Source: Calamus simplicifolius (Eukaryota; Streptophyta; Magnoliopsida; Arecales; Arecaceae). Taken from it: a stretch of 64,000 nucleotides of DNA. Below the pieces are notes generated by a model. That model saw only the letters and a list, made by a program, of their open reading frames with translations, did not search any database and was not told the DNA's origin. Made by a program: the position numbers and the translations under genes. The stretch is from the NCBI GenBank assembly GCA_900491605.1, contig UESW01004570.1, positions 776,537-840,536 on the forward strand. Reading direction: 5' to 3'. Of this stretch, positions 1 to 11,016 are shown piece after piece (position 1 is the stretch's first letter; each line of letters starts with the position of its first letter).

Positions 1-677
1 ATAAACATATTAAGCAAAGACTCACCCTGAGAGTCAATAGAGCTAAGTCCGGCAGCAAAAAGGGCATCCTTTGCTAACAAGGTGCTGACAAAAACCTCCG
101 AACCACTGCGAAGGATAGCCAAATCCCTTTTCTCCCGCTCGTTCAACTCCATGCGCGCCTCCGGATCCTTTACATAACTGGCCCATCCTTTCGAAAAATC
201 CGAGCCGATGTTTCCTTCGGCAATGAGAAATTGGGACATCCACCCTTTATCGAAGAAGGATTGTTTGAAATCATCTTAAAAGACTTTCGGGCGCCAATGT
301 AGGGCCACTCAGAGCTCCTCCCAGAAACCAAATTGTAGCAAATTTGAAATCAGGGAAGGATCGCAGTCGCCCCAATGCGACTGTACATCGAGATGAACCC
401 GACAAGGTTGCACCAGCTACTCGGAGCCACCATCGTTGGGCATATGTTGTAAAACCTCATCACCTCCCGTATCAATGGATGAAGAGGGAAACAGAGACCT
501 GCTCTCAAGCTCTCCTCGTAGAAGAAGACTCCCCGGTTCAGTGCGCTTGAAACTCGGTGCTCGGTCCTCGATCCTCGGCACCCATAAGGCTACATCCCCA
601 GGAACTCTATAAAATTGACAGATTCTACCCAAATCCTCCGTGGTGATCTCAGAAGCAACATCGCCTGGACCACTCAT
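1..677 (-). pseudogene. Antisense extra gene of a Gypsy element, 'putative gypsy-type transposase' (PF04195-like), broken and partial
   Basis: Read on the minus strand, a plausible start MSGPGDVAS at 677 leads into ICQFYRVPGDVALWVPRIED. After an apparent one-base shift it continues with FFYEESLRAGLCFPLHP, FYNICPTMVAPSSWCNLVGF and SMYSRIGATAI. The order 'FYRIP / FYEESLRAGLRFPLHPF / P-x-SW' is the pattern I know for the plant family annotated as gypsy-type putative transposase. A stop follows at about 356-358. A second open stretch in another phase (238 to 1) encodes SDFSKGWASYVKDPEARMEL and reaches the window edge with a possible donor GTGAGT. The biochemical function of the family is unknown. 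Frameshifts and stops make this copy a pseudogene unless it is spliced. Family assignment is from pattern memory. Confidence 0.55.
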
Positions 678-1070
678 ATTGGCTGAATAAGAGGTGAGGC
701 ACGAACAGGCAAGCAAGAGCTCAAAGATGGAATATAAAATCTCTGTGACACGGACGAAGGAGCATTATGGAAGGAGTGCTGCCGCCGTCCTCTTTAAATA
801 AGCGTTTCAGAAAGAAAGCCCTAGACGCCAGAAATCCCGATAAGGGCGCCAGAAATAAAGGAGCCCCACCATGTGGAACTTCCGCTACCACGACTTGTTG
901 GAAACGAGGCGTTTTCTCCTCGAGCTGCGGCGAGAAATGATGACGAAACAGCAGCTCGTCATTCACGAGGTTATCATTACCCACCTTTTTGAACCACCCA
1001 AATAAGATTGCTTTGGAATTCTACTCCCTATATCCGAACCTACGCTTCAAACTAGGGAGTGGGGGGCTTG
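1..1070 (+). mobile_element. 3' internal part of a Ty3/Gypsy (probably Tat-like) LTR retrotransposon
   Basis: This is the tail of an element whose body lies left of the window. It ends in a purine-rich tract (AGGGAGTGGGGGGCTT, about 1053-1069) directly followed by the TG start of an LTR, the arrangement of a polypurine tract and 3' LTR. Sense-strand coding is not visible. Instead the minus strand carries an extra gene, which is known for Tat-lineage Gypsy elements such as Grande and RIRE2. The lineage is inferred from that arrangement only. No integrase or reverse transcriptase is inside the window. Confidence 0.65.
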
Positions 1071-2153
1071 TGTTGAGGGGTAAAATCATTATTGCATTAT
1101 TGATTGCCCACATCGACAATTGGGTCAGACGCCATTGGGACACCCTGCTAGCCAGCTAGCATAACATCCAAGCGACAAAGCCAAATCACCTTTGGTAAAG
1201 TCGAGTCACCCCAACAACCTGAGCTATCTTCATACCGTGGCCACCCTGACTGAGCCATTCCTCGGTAAGCTGAGCTATCCTTACCTCTCAGCCCCAGCCC
1301 AAGCAATCTCTATGCCTCGCTAGCCGAGCTATCCTTATCTCTTGGCCCCCGCCCGAGCGGCCTCTATGCCTCGCTAGCCGAGTTATCCATAACTCGGCCT
1401 GCCTGAGTGATATCCATACCTCTGCGGAATCTAACCATCCTTACGCCCAGCCTACTCCTTTGTCATACCTTGATGGACCGAGTCATCAGATATCTCGGCA
1501 AACCGATCCTTTCCATACTTCGGCGGATCAGGCTGTTCTTCGTGCCTCGGCCCGACCGAAGCACTTAGGCGCCCACCTTTGCGGAACCAGGATAACCAAG
1601 CAACAACACACATAGGCAATCATACCTATCCTACTGGAAATGGCCTAGAGCCTATACGATCGCTGAATCTCAAAGCGCCGGATAGCCCTCTCGACCGTCG
1701 ATCCTTTAACTGACAATATACGGATCCCACCAGCCTCACAACAAACTCGATTCGAATCCTAACAGTTTTCGGACCTCATCCAGAGCACGTCCAAGGCATC
1801 ATGTGATCGCCTATAAATATCACCACCTTCAAGCCTCTCAGGTATGTCTGTTTCTACGCATATTTTTCATACACGGTTTGGGGTCACTCCATTGAAGCTC
1901 CCCCTGAGCTTGGAGCTCTCGATAGAGAACACCCGCCAACAGGGGAACTCCTCTGTGAGAGTCTTCTCCTCACATCTGCTTATTGTGAATCTTCACTGAC
2001 TTGAGCGTCGGAGGGTCCTCGGCAGAGGGCAACCCCCACATCACCCTCTATGCATGGACTGTCTTGCAGGTTCTCCCTTGAGGCGACGAAATCGGTGTCC
2101 GGATCAGGAGCTAGGAGCGCACCCAAGTCGAAGAATGGATTTCCGCAGCAACA
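1071..2153 (+). repeat. 3' LTR of the Gypsy element
   Basis: It begins TGTTGAGGGG directly after the polypurine tract and ends GCAGCAACA, giving TG...CA ends and about 1.08 kb. A diverged relative at 24585-25388 aligns over most of its length. Shared blocks include the start, 'CGCTGAATCTCAAAGC', 'CTATAAATA', 'CTTCTCACATCTGCT' and 'GACTGTCTTGCAGGTT'. U3 is CT-rich with repeated 'CGAGCTATCC' words (about 1220-1400). Confidence 0.85.
1811..1819 (+). promoter_or_regulatory. TATA box of the Gypsy 3' LTR
   Basis: CTATAAATA lies about two thirds into the LTR, where a U3/R border is expected. The same word is at the matching place in the relative at 25071-25079. Confidence 0.6.
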
Positions 2154-2794
2154 ACAACGAAGGCCAAGGATGAGAACAAAAAATCAACAAAAGGGTGTGC
2201 ATGAGGTCTTCAGCCAAGTGCCATAATTCAAACAGAGAAAAGTCTTTGTGCACCGCCTTTGATGCACAAAGCTGCATTTGGATTTATGTATTAGCTGCGT
2301 GTTCTTGTGCAAAGCGCATCGTAACTCAATGAATCATAGCATGTGCGCATGCACAGGCATACAATCAATAAGTCTGATGCACGGCTTTGTACATCAAAAC
2401 TATGTATAAAGTTTTTTTCCATTCAAATTCGTCATATGAATGAGAATAATTTACCGGTAGTAGAATCTTGAGAAGGCCAATGTGAACATTTTTGAGAAGG
2501 CAATTGTAGTGACAGAAGAGCAGCAAAGCAAAGGAGAGACTTTCCCTGGCACATGCTTTGAATTTAGTTAAAGTCTAACCCATAAGACTCATGGTCTTCC
2601 CAAGATGGTTGCATACTAAATTCTAGTTTAATACAAAATTTTGGTCTTTTTAATTCTAAGATAGTTCAATTTAAGACTTTTGATCTTATTAAAATGGTTA
2701 ATATCTTTTATTTAATTTATAGAGATCATAGAAATCTTATCATTGAGCATGGGAGAAGTAAAGGTTTTGGCTTTTTAAATTTTAACATAATAAT
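2154..2794. other. Unclassified AT-rich spacer
   Basis: No coding signal is visible. A possible foldback element lies at 2236-2396. The rest, including poly-T and AT-rich stretches, shows nothing recognisable. Confidence 0.5.
2236..2396. mobile_element. Possible diverged foldback/MITE element
   Basis: It starts GAAAAGTCTTTGTGCACCG and immediately forms a hairpin (CTTTGTGCAC...TGCACAAAG). The right side contains GATGCACGGCTTTGTACATC. The design matches the better copies at 39664-39811 and 47287-47468, where GCTGCACC replaces TGTGCACC. The ends are uncertain. Confidence 0.35.
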
Positions 2795-3535
2795 TGGTGT
2801 GGCTGATCAGGCTTCGTTATTAATGGGCTAACATGAGGTACCCACCATCAACTCAACCTCGAGCTCGGCCTCGGCTCCGACCTCGAGCTCGGGCCCGGCC
2901 TCGACCTCGGCCCCGACCTTGGTCTCGACCTCGGTGCCGACCTCGACCTCGGTGCTGACCTCGGCTTCGGCCCCGACCTTGGCCTCGGTGCCGACCCCGA
3001 CCTTGGACTCCAGGTCCTCACTACCTCAAGCCACCTGACACTACCACGTAGCCCACCAACCACTTGCAGATGCCACATAGCCCACTAACTGTCTGCGATT
3101 GCACGTGGCCACTATCCGTAGCGGTGCCTGTCTGGCACGATTAGGCCTACCTGTCATCTGTGGCGCTGCACCTGACAAGTGGATGGTGGGGCAAGACACC
3201 TCTGACATGCGTAGTATCAGTTGCGACCTATCTTTGTCAGCCTAGCCACCTGCCCGCTACCGGACAATAACGTCTCGGAATCAACCACCTTTCGAGAACG
3301 GGAAAGGGATCTTCGAATAGGTATAAGAACCTACACTCACAACGAGAAAATGGATCTGAACTCAAGTTCTCAAGCTATTCTCCTTCATTAGCTCTTTCTT
3401 TTACTGTTCTCAAGTCGCTTACTTGAGTGTCGAAGGGTCCCCATCGGTGAAATCGATCCTCGAGGACTTTCTTGCAGGAACGTCGATCGAGGAGGAGGCC
3501 CTTTGACGTTCAAGGAGCGCAATTTGGCGGCAACA
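2795..3535 (+). repeat. Solo Gypsy LTR (family B) with perfect 5-bp target duplication
   Basis: It begins TGGTGTGGCTGATC and ends GGCGGCAACA, flanked on both sides by ATAAT (2790-2794 and 3536-3540). It aligns with the solo LTR at 10056-10933 over the 3' two thirds, with shared words such as 'CCGCTACCGGACAA', 'GGTATAAGAAC' and 'GGATCTGAACTCAAG'. U3 carries a GC-rich minisatellite (about 2850-3005) of short 'CCTCGACCTCGGTGCCGA' units. No internal region remains, so it arose by LTR-LTR recombination. Confidence 0.9.
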
Positions 3536-3540
3536 ATAAT

Positions 3541-5192
3541 CATCATTAATAGCCTTAATAATGAAAAGATGGCTTTTGAATTACTTTTCTTTAATAGTCA
3601 TTATGATGAAGGATTTTTGGATTACTTAAAATTAATTATAGCATTAATGGGCTTTACGATGGAAGAAGACTTTCGGGTTACTCTTGGAAGCCTATATAAC
3701 ATGTCCTTGGTCTAGCAAAGAAATAAGCATGTAAACAAAACTATCTTGTATGACATAAGGCTTTACATAGCTTAGAAGATCCGTTTAAAAAATTAAGTAT
3801 AAAAGTATTAAAAGTTTGTTACAATGAGGATTTCTTTAATTCATCAAGAGGTTGGATTTGTGACTTAATCAACATGACTGAAGGTATATGTTATATGTGC
3901 ATGTGTTTCTAACATTACCTTTCTATTTTATGCCGTTAAAGTCTTTCCTTGGAAGCCGTTCGTTTTATGCATGATGGACCAACCATTAAAAAGCTATAGG
4001 CCTCTTGCACCAATGGACTGAATAAAAGTTGACTTTTGATGAAAGATCCTTTCTACTCCTTTCACACCAACATGCCATGGCACAAATCAGCATCAAGATC
4101 ATAGGATGCGCACTCTGTTGTGGGAACTGCCTTTGAAGCCAGGTTGTGATGAAGAAAAAGTCTAGATTGGAGTGTGGCAACAAGATCAGCAATTTAATTA
4201 GTACAGTCTTCTCCAAATATCTAAATAAAACCACAAGAAACAACAATATGGCCGATAGATGCCACCTGGCTGTTGTAGAAGTAACAACCTCTTAACAAAT
4301 TTTTTCAGCTTCCTTTCGAGTAGGTCCCTTGTATTCAATCATTTATTTCAACAGAGCCACAAGAAACATTTTATCTTAAGATGAATGGGTAGGTTCCCTG
4401 AACTAGACGCAAGCAAGCATTTATCTCTTCTAGTAATTAAGAATGAGTATAGGGAAGCCATAGTAAAGGCTTCAGCCGGCTTCCAAGTGACCTGATCACT
4501 ACCTCATGAGAATGTGGTATGGTTTTTTTAGCTTTTAGTAAGGATAAATGTGACACATGGATATCAAATCCGAAGGTCAAAATCTGAACATCTGATGCTG
4601 TTCAAAGACTGTCCACTATGTTGCACCTACACTGCCCTCCAAATAAACCTCCAGTGAACTTCTAAATGGATGCCTCCCTGCTCATAGGTGTCTTTATTAG
4701 ATGCTTCCACAAGCATTCAAACTGGTCCCTACATGTTGACTTATCAGAATACGCGGAATGAGAAAATTTTTCAGAAGAAACGGAGGATGGCATATGTTCA
4801 TTCTGTTGGAGGGTCTACATCATGGGATGCTACTTGCTTCCTTTGGTTGTTGGTGGAAAAAGAGAAAAAGGAGAGAGAACTCACTTGCAAATATTCATAG
4901 AGATTCTATTTAACTTGATATGGACCAGGTTAGATCAGGGCTATTATTGACCAATTGATTTGCAGTGGAGTCAGATTAGGTTAGGATTATTTTTGATCAA
5001 CTGCTAGGTTCGATTCGCATAATCATATAGCTCCTTTCAATCATACACTACAGTTCTCAACCTAATAGTGCTAATAGTTCTCTTGTCAGCTGCACTTCTG
5101 AATATGGGAGATAGCCATATAGACATGGAAAAAGAGGAAGAAGAAAGTAATTTTTATATGTTTTTATTCATCAATCTCTTAGGTATATATAT
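3541..5192. other. Unclassified AT-rich region, no gene recognised
   Basis: Only short open stretches occur, without recognisable domains or codon-like continuity. A short low-complexity purine-rich stretch lies near 5120-5150. Nothing supports a host gene or a classified transposon. Confidence 0.5.
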
Positions 5193-5447
5193 ATGCAATT
5201 TGTAATAGTAAATATATTTGATTTTGATTCATAGGGATTATTACAGATTGCATTTCTAGAATAGAAAGTAGATTGCATTTGTATAATAGGAAGTAAATAT
5301 ATTTGATTCTGATTTCTAAGGATTTGATGTAATTAGTTTTCCTTCCTAATATAAGATTTGTAGCTTGTATATACATAAAAGATTGATGGATAAATACACA
5401 GAAATTACTTTCTTCTTCCTTTTTTTTAGAGTTCTAGTTGTGTTTCA
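5193..5447 (+). repeat. 5' LTR of the decayed Copia element
   Basis: It matches the 3' LTR pieces (TTTCTAGAATAG, AGGAAGTAAATATATTTGAT, CCTAATATAAGATTTGTAG, AATTACTTTCTT). It ends TTTCA directly before the primer site. Internally it holds about three diverged copies of a 'TTCTAGAATAGGAAGTA' unit. The first bases do not match the 3' LTR well. Confidence 0.75.
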
Positions 5448-5459
5448 TGGTATCAGAGC
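5448..5459 (+). promoter_or_regulatory. Primer-binding site (tRNA-iMet)
   Basis: TGGTATCAGAGC directly follows the LTR end and is complementary to the 3' end of plant initiator methionine tRNA, the usual Copia primer. Confidence 0.9.
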
Positions 5460-5906
5460 TTTCGGGCTTATAACTCTAAAATATATAAACAATAAGGCTT
5501 TAGGATTTTCTTGAGTTTCTATTTTGGTAATTTTTTTATTCTCACAGCCTACACCTAGGGAAGCGTCACTCACCGATCAACCTTCGTTTGGAGTTTCATT
5601 GTCGGAATCTGATCATTTTCGTTCGTTTTGCTTGCCTCAATATTCACAATAAGTTTACTATCTATTTGGGTTAGCATCTATTCGGTGTAGGATCAATTTT
5701 GGGACAAGTTCAGATTCTTTCGATATTTTAACTTATTATAGTTTTAGCTATGTTATTTGGCTGATATTTGATAATATAGAGGAAAGAAGTATGTTATTGT
5801 ATCTGATGTGGTTCCTGTGATGTCAAAAATCATAGAACACAAATTTAATAAATCTAATTATTTAGATTGAAGTAAAACTGTTAGACTTTATTTACGGAGT
5901 ATTGCT

Positions 5907-8900
5907 ATGGATAATCATTTAACCGATGATCCACCTAGCGATGACACAAAAACCTCATGGTTAAGAGAGGATGCATATCTATTTTTGCAAATACATAATT
6001 CTATTGATGGTGAGGCGATTGGTTTGATAAATCATTGTGAATTTATGAAAGAATTGATGAATTATTTGAAGTTTATGTACTCTGGCAAGAAAATATCAAA
6101 TGCACTTATGAGATATGTCAAGCCTTTTATCGTACAAAAAAGATGATAGATTCCTCACTAACTACTTTATGGTATTTAAAAAGACTCATGAGAAACTTAA
6201 TATGCTACTTTCATTTAGTACTGACGTGAAAGTTCAGCAAGCTCAGAAAGAAAAGATAGCGGTTATAAGCTTCTTGGCTGGTCTTCCTTCTGAGTTTGAG
6301 GCTGCTAAATCTTAAAGTCTTTCTAGCCCTAAGATATCCTCTTTGGAAGAAGCTTTTAGTAGGGTACTTTGCACAGAAAATTCAGCTCCTGCTCAGCCTA
6401 ATAGTGCTCTTATCAATCGCACTTCTAAATTTAGAAGACAACCATATAGACATGACAATAGAGGGGGTGACTCAAGTAGTTATGATCAAAATTTTAGTAC
6501 TCAAGGATAGAATTTGGGAGGTGTTGTATGTTATCTTTGGGAGGTGTTGTATGTTATCATTATCACAGGCCAGGACATGTAAAGAAAGATTGTAGAAAGT
6601 TGCAGCGTAAGAATCAATTAAACCAATCAGTCCATGTTGCCTTTACTAATGATGCTTCTTAGCCCATTTTAATATCTACAGATGAGTATACCAAGTTCTC
6701 ACAATATCATGAATCTCTAAAGTTTTCATCTACTTCTATTACATGTTTTGTTTTCTCATCTTCCAAATGAACATTGATTCTGGTGCCACAGATCACATGA
6801 CATGTAATTCTAGTCTATTTTCTTCTTTTAAGTCACATGCTTCTAATTCTACAGTTACATTAGCAAATGGGTCTACATCTCATATTTTAGGATCCGATAC
6901 AATTATTCCAATACCCTCAATTCCTTTGAAATCTGTTTTAAATTTACCTAACTTATCTTTTAATTTAATCTCCATCAGTAAACTTACTCGTTCTCTTAAT
7001 TTTGTATCACATTCTATCCTAACTTTATCTATTTTAAGATCTTATGATAAAAAGGATTATTTGTAAAGGACATGAGTTTGAAGGCCTCTATATTCTTGAT
7101 ACACAAGTACCAAAGTCTATTGCTTATTTTGGAGTTGTAACCCCTTTTAAAGCACATTGTCGATTGGTTCATCCTTTATTTTCTATGTTAAAGAAACTTT
7201 ATCCTTAATTTTTTAGCCTATCTTTATTAAATTGTGAGTCTTGTCAATTTGCTAGACATCATCGTTTGAGTTCTAGTCCTAGAGTCAATAAAAGAGCTAG
7301 TGCTCCTTTTGAGTTAGTTCACTCCGATATTTGGGGTCTTTGTCCTATTGAGTCTAAAACTGGATTTAAATATTTTGTTACCTTTATTGATGATTATTCT
7401 CGAATGACATAGTTATTTTTAATGAAACACCATTCAGAATTGTTTTTTCATTTTACTACTTTTTGTGCTGAAATCAAAATCAATTTAATATGCCTCTACA
7501 AATTTTGAGAAGTAATAATGCTAAGGAATATTTATCCAAATACTTTCAAAATTATATGGTTCAACATGGCATTATTCATCAAACTCCTTGTGTAGATACA
7601 CCATCTCAGAATAGAGTTACTGAACAAAAAATAGACATCTTCTTGAAATTGCCAGAGCTTTATTATTTCAAATGTAAGTCCCTAAATAATTTTAGGCTAA
7701 TGCAGTTTCTACAGCCTATTTTCTGATTAATCATATGTCTTTCTCTGTTCTTTCTAGTGAGACTCTCTTTTATGTTCTCTTTCCTAATAAGTTATTATTT
7801 CTATTGAACCTAGAATATTTGGTTGTACTTATTTTGTTCGAAATATTTGAGCTCAGGTTGCGAAACTTGATCCTAAATCCCTAAAGTGTATCTTTCTTGG
7901 ATATTCTTGTGTGCAAAAAGGATATAGATGTTATTGTCCTAGTCTTAACAGGTACCTTGTGTTAGTTGATGTTACCTTTCTTGAACAAATACCATTTGCT
8001 TCATCTTTAGGTCCTATCAGTCAAGAAAAGGATGATGATTTACTAATCTATACTATTACATCACTTAGCTCTGATTTTTTTTCCTCTAAACCTCCTATTT
8101 CTAATCCGGTTTCTATTCCTACGCCTCCTGCTCCATGTCCTACACTAGTTCCTTCGTCATCAGATCTAGTTTCTAGTTCTAGTAATGATCTTTCTATTGC
8201 CCTTCGCAAAGGTAAACATCAATGTACTTATCTAGTATCTTCTTTTGTGTCATATAACCATTTATCACCATCCTCTTGTTCTTTTATTGCATCTATTGAT
8301 TCTATCACTATTCCTAAGACTGTTCATGAAGCTCTATCTCGTCCTAGATGGTGTAATACTATGATTGAGGAGATGAATGCTTTATATGATAATGATACTT
8401 AGATCCTGGTACAGTTATCTGCAGATAAAAAGGCTATTGGATGTAAATGGATGTTTGCAGTTAAAGTCAATCCTGATGGGACTGTTGCTAGATTAAAAGC
8501 TCGACTGGTTGCTAAGGAATATGCTCAAACATATGGAATTGATTATTCTGACACCTTTTCTTCTGTTGCTAAACTTACTTTTATCTGATTATTTATTTCT
8601 ATAGCAGCTACATATAATTGTTCTATGCATCAATTAGACATTAAGAATGCATTCCTTCATGGTGATATTCAAGAGGAAGTTTATATAGAGCAACCACCTG
8701 ATTTTGTTACTCGGAGAGAGTATAGGAAAGTGTGTCATCTTCTCAAATCCTTGTATGGCTTGAAACAAAGTTCTCGGGCCTGGTTTGAAAAGTTTAGTCA
8801 GCCTATTAAAAAATTTGGAATGAAGAAGAGTAAGTCCAATCATTCTATTTTCTACAAGCAGTCTGCAGCTGGTATCATCCTATTAGTTATCTATGTTAAT

Positions 8901-9846
8901 GACATTGTTATTACTGGGAGTGATACTACTGATATTTCATCTCTCAAATCTTTTCTTCACAGTCAGTTTCATGCAAAGAATTTAGGAACACTAAAGTATT
9001 TTTTGGGTATTGAGGTGACAAGAAGTAAGAAAGGGATCTTCTTATCTCAAAGAAAGTGTGTTTGACTTATTGTCTGAAATAAAAAAAATTGGGGGCTAAA
9101 CCATGAAGCACTCCAATGGTTCCTAATTTGCAGCTTACAAAAGATGGTGAGTTGTTTGAAGTTCCTAAGATATACGGAAGATTGGTTGGGATGTTGAACT
9201 TTCTTACTGTGACTCGTTCAGATATTGCCATTCAGTTAGTGTGGTAAGTCAATATATATCTTCTTCAACTGTCGATCATTGAAGAGCTATAGAACAAGTT
9301 TTATGCTACTTAAAAGGAGCTTCTGGGAGAGAAATCCTGTATGGCAATCATAGTCATATTAGGATTGAATATTTTTTAGATGTTGATTTGGTAGGATCCA
9401 AAGAAGATCGAAGATCTACTTAAGGCTATTGTGTATTTGTTGAAGAAAATTTGGTTTCATCATAAAAAAGCAAGAAGCAGAATGTGGTTTTTCATTCAAG
9501 TGTCGAATCAGAATATAAGGCTATGGCTAAGTTTATGTGTGAAATAATATGGATATATATGCTCCTCACTAAAGTGGGCCTCAAGATTTTAATACCAACT
9601 AAGTTATGGTGTGACAATCAAGTTATACTTCATATTGCATCTAATCCAGTCTTTCATAAACGAACTAAACATATTGAGATTGATTATCCTTTTGTTCGTG
9701 AGAAGATTCAGCAAGATTTGATTTCTACAGGATATATGAAAATAGGAGATCAATTGGGAGATATCTTCACGAAGGCTCTAAATGGAGTTCGGATTGATTA
9801 TCTTTGTAACAAGTTGAGCATGATAAACATTTATGCTCCAGCATGA
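5907..9846 (+). pseudogene. Copia gag-pol polyprotein pseudogene
   Basis: The start at 5907 gives MDNHLTDDPPSD and a gag region. Next comes a zinc knuckle near 6545-6590 read as CYHYHRPGHVKKDC, with the second cysteine replaced by tyrosine. The protease motif IDSGATDHMT follows at about 6772. The integrase core begins HSDIWG (about 7321) and includes a damaged FIDDYSR block with an early stop. RT begins near 8400 (GCKWMFAVK, KARLVAK) and continues QLDIKNAFLHGDIQEEVYIE and LYGLKQS. The active-site box is YVND instead of YVDD. RNase H (9484-9846) shows WCDNQ, KRTKHIEIDYPFVRE and GDIFTKAL. At least a dozen stops or frameshifts separate these pieces. It is a clear Copia polyprotein, not functional. 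Confidence 0.9.
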
Positions 9847-9853
9847 GGGGGAG
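9845..9853 (+). promoter_or_regulatory. Polypurine tract
   Basis: GAGGGGGAG lies between the last pol codons and the TG of the 3' LTR. It is the plus-strand DNA synthesis primer in this class. Confidence 0.75.
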
Positions 9854-10055
9854 TGTTACAGATTATATTTCTAGAATAGGAAGTAAATATATTTAATTCT
9901 GATTTATAGAAATTATTACATATTGCATTTCTAGAATAGGAAGTAGATTGCATTTGTATAATAGGAAGTAAATATATTTGATTCTAATTTTTAGGGATTT
10001 GATGTAATTAGTTTTTCTTCCTAATATAAGATTTGTAGTTTGTATGTATACCTAA
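9854..10055 (+). repeat. 3' LTR of the decayed Copia element, left piece
   Basis: It starts TGTTACAG and follows the 5' LTR sequence through CCTAATATAAGATTTGTAG. It is interrupted at 10055 by a solo Gypsy LTR. Confidence 0.85.
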
Positions 10056-10933
10056 TGATGTGGCCGATCGAGCCGCATTAAGGATGACGGAGAAAGCAAT
10101 TGACGGAAACCCCGCCTTGACCTTCGAGGCCCCCTCGGTCTCGGCCTTCGAGGTCCCCTCAGCCTCGGACCCGGAGTTCCCTCGGCCTCGGATCCGGAGT
10201 CCCCTCGGCCTCGGACTCGGAGTCTCCTCGGCCTCGGCCTCTGAGGTCCCCTCAGCCTTGAACCTGGAGTCCCCTCGGCCTCGGCCTCCGAGGTCCCCTC
10301 GGCCTCGGACCCGGAGTCCCCTCGGCCTCAGACCTGGAGTCCCGTTGGCCTTGGACCCGGAGTCCCCTTGGCCTCGGACCTGGAGTCCCCTCGGCCTCAT
10401 ACCTCAGGTCCCCTTGGCCTCGAATCTCAGGTGTCCCCTATCTCGAGCTGCCTGATACTACCACGTAGTCCACCAACTATCTGCGGTTGTCACATGGCCC
10501 ACTAACCATCTGCAACTGGGCATGGCCACTGCCCATAATGGTGCATGCCTGACACGACTAGGCCCACCTACTACATGCTGTCAAGCGTCTCGCGAGGCAA
10601 GACACCTCTAACATACCTAGTGTTGGTTGCGACATGTCCATATCAGCCTGGCCACCTGTCCGCTACCGGACAACAACACATCGGGATTTGCCACCTTCTA
10701 AAAGCGGAAAAGAGGATCTTCGAACAGGTATAAGAACCCACACTCACAACGAGGAATGGATCTGAACTCAAGCTCTCTAGCTATTTCTTATTAGCTCATT
10801 TTCTTTACTATTTCCAAGTCGCTTGAGCATGGTCCCCACCGATGCAATCGATCTCCGGGGACTTTCTTGCAAGAGCTTCTTCGAGGAGGATCTCCGTCTT
10901 CCGATGTTGGAGGAACTTGACTTGGCGGCAACA
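10056..10933 (+). repeat. Solo Gypsy LTR (family B) nested in the Copia 3' LTR
   Basis: It begins TGATGTGGCCGATC and ends GGCGGCAACA, homologous to 2795-3535. It is flanked by CCTAA (10051-10055) and CTTAA (10934-10938), a 5-bp duplication with one change. Removing it rejoins the Copia LTR. U3 contains a 24-bp minisatellite (about 10125-10430, near CCCCTCGGCCTCGGACCCGG). Because 24 is a multiple of three, long open frames without coding meaning appear on both strands. Confidence 0.9.
10125..10430. repeat. 24-bp GC-rich minisatellite in U3
   Basis: About a dozen units, each starting CCCCTCGGCCTCGG and ending GGAGTC or GAGGTC, vary at a few positions. The solo LTR at 2795 has a related but shorter-period array at the same place. 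Confidence 0.85.
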
Positions 10934-11016
10934 CTTAAGAGATTAATGAATAAAATACACATAAATTACTTTCTTTTTCTTCTTTTTTTTTTTTCCAGAG
11001 TTCTAATTGTGTTTTA
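10934..11016 (+). repeat. 3' LTR of the decayed Copia element, right piece
   Basis: It resumes the 5' LTR sequence (AATACACA, AATTACTTTCTT, poly-T, GAGTTCTA) and ends GTGTTTTA. The expected terminal CA appears mutated. Confidence 0.75.

Larger units (their letters stand above)
5193..11016 (+). mobile_element. Decayed Ty1/Copia element, with a nested solo Gypsy LTR
   Basis: In order there are a 5' LTR (5193-5447), a primer site (5448-5459), gag-pol (5907-9846), a polypurine tract (9845-9853) and a 3' LTR in two pieces (9854-10055 and 10934-11016). Domain order protease-integrase-RT-RNase H is Copia. The left end of the 5' LTR is diverged, so the boundary is approximate and no target duplication could be set. 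Many stops and shifts indicate an old insertion. Confidence 0.88.

Noticed and set aside
721..984. Minus-strand open frame of 87 codons
   Set aside because: It lies upstream of the antisense gene, has no recognisable domain and is probably its leader.
10008..10455. Two opposed open frames of about 130 codons
   Set aside because: They are produced by the 24-bp minisatellite in the solo LTR U3 and do not resemble proteins.
2795..10933. One large Gypsy element bounded by the related LTRs at 2795 and 10056
   Set aside because: Each LTR has its own target duplication, the second sits inside a Copia LTR, and the DNA between is Copia. They are two independent solo LTRs.
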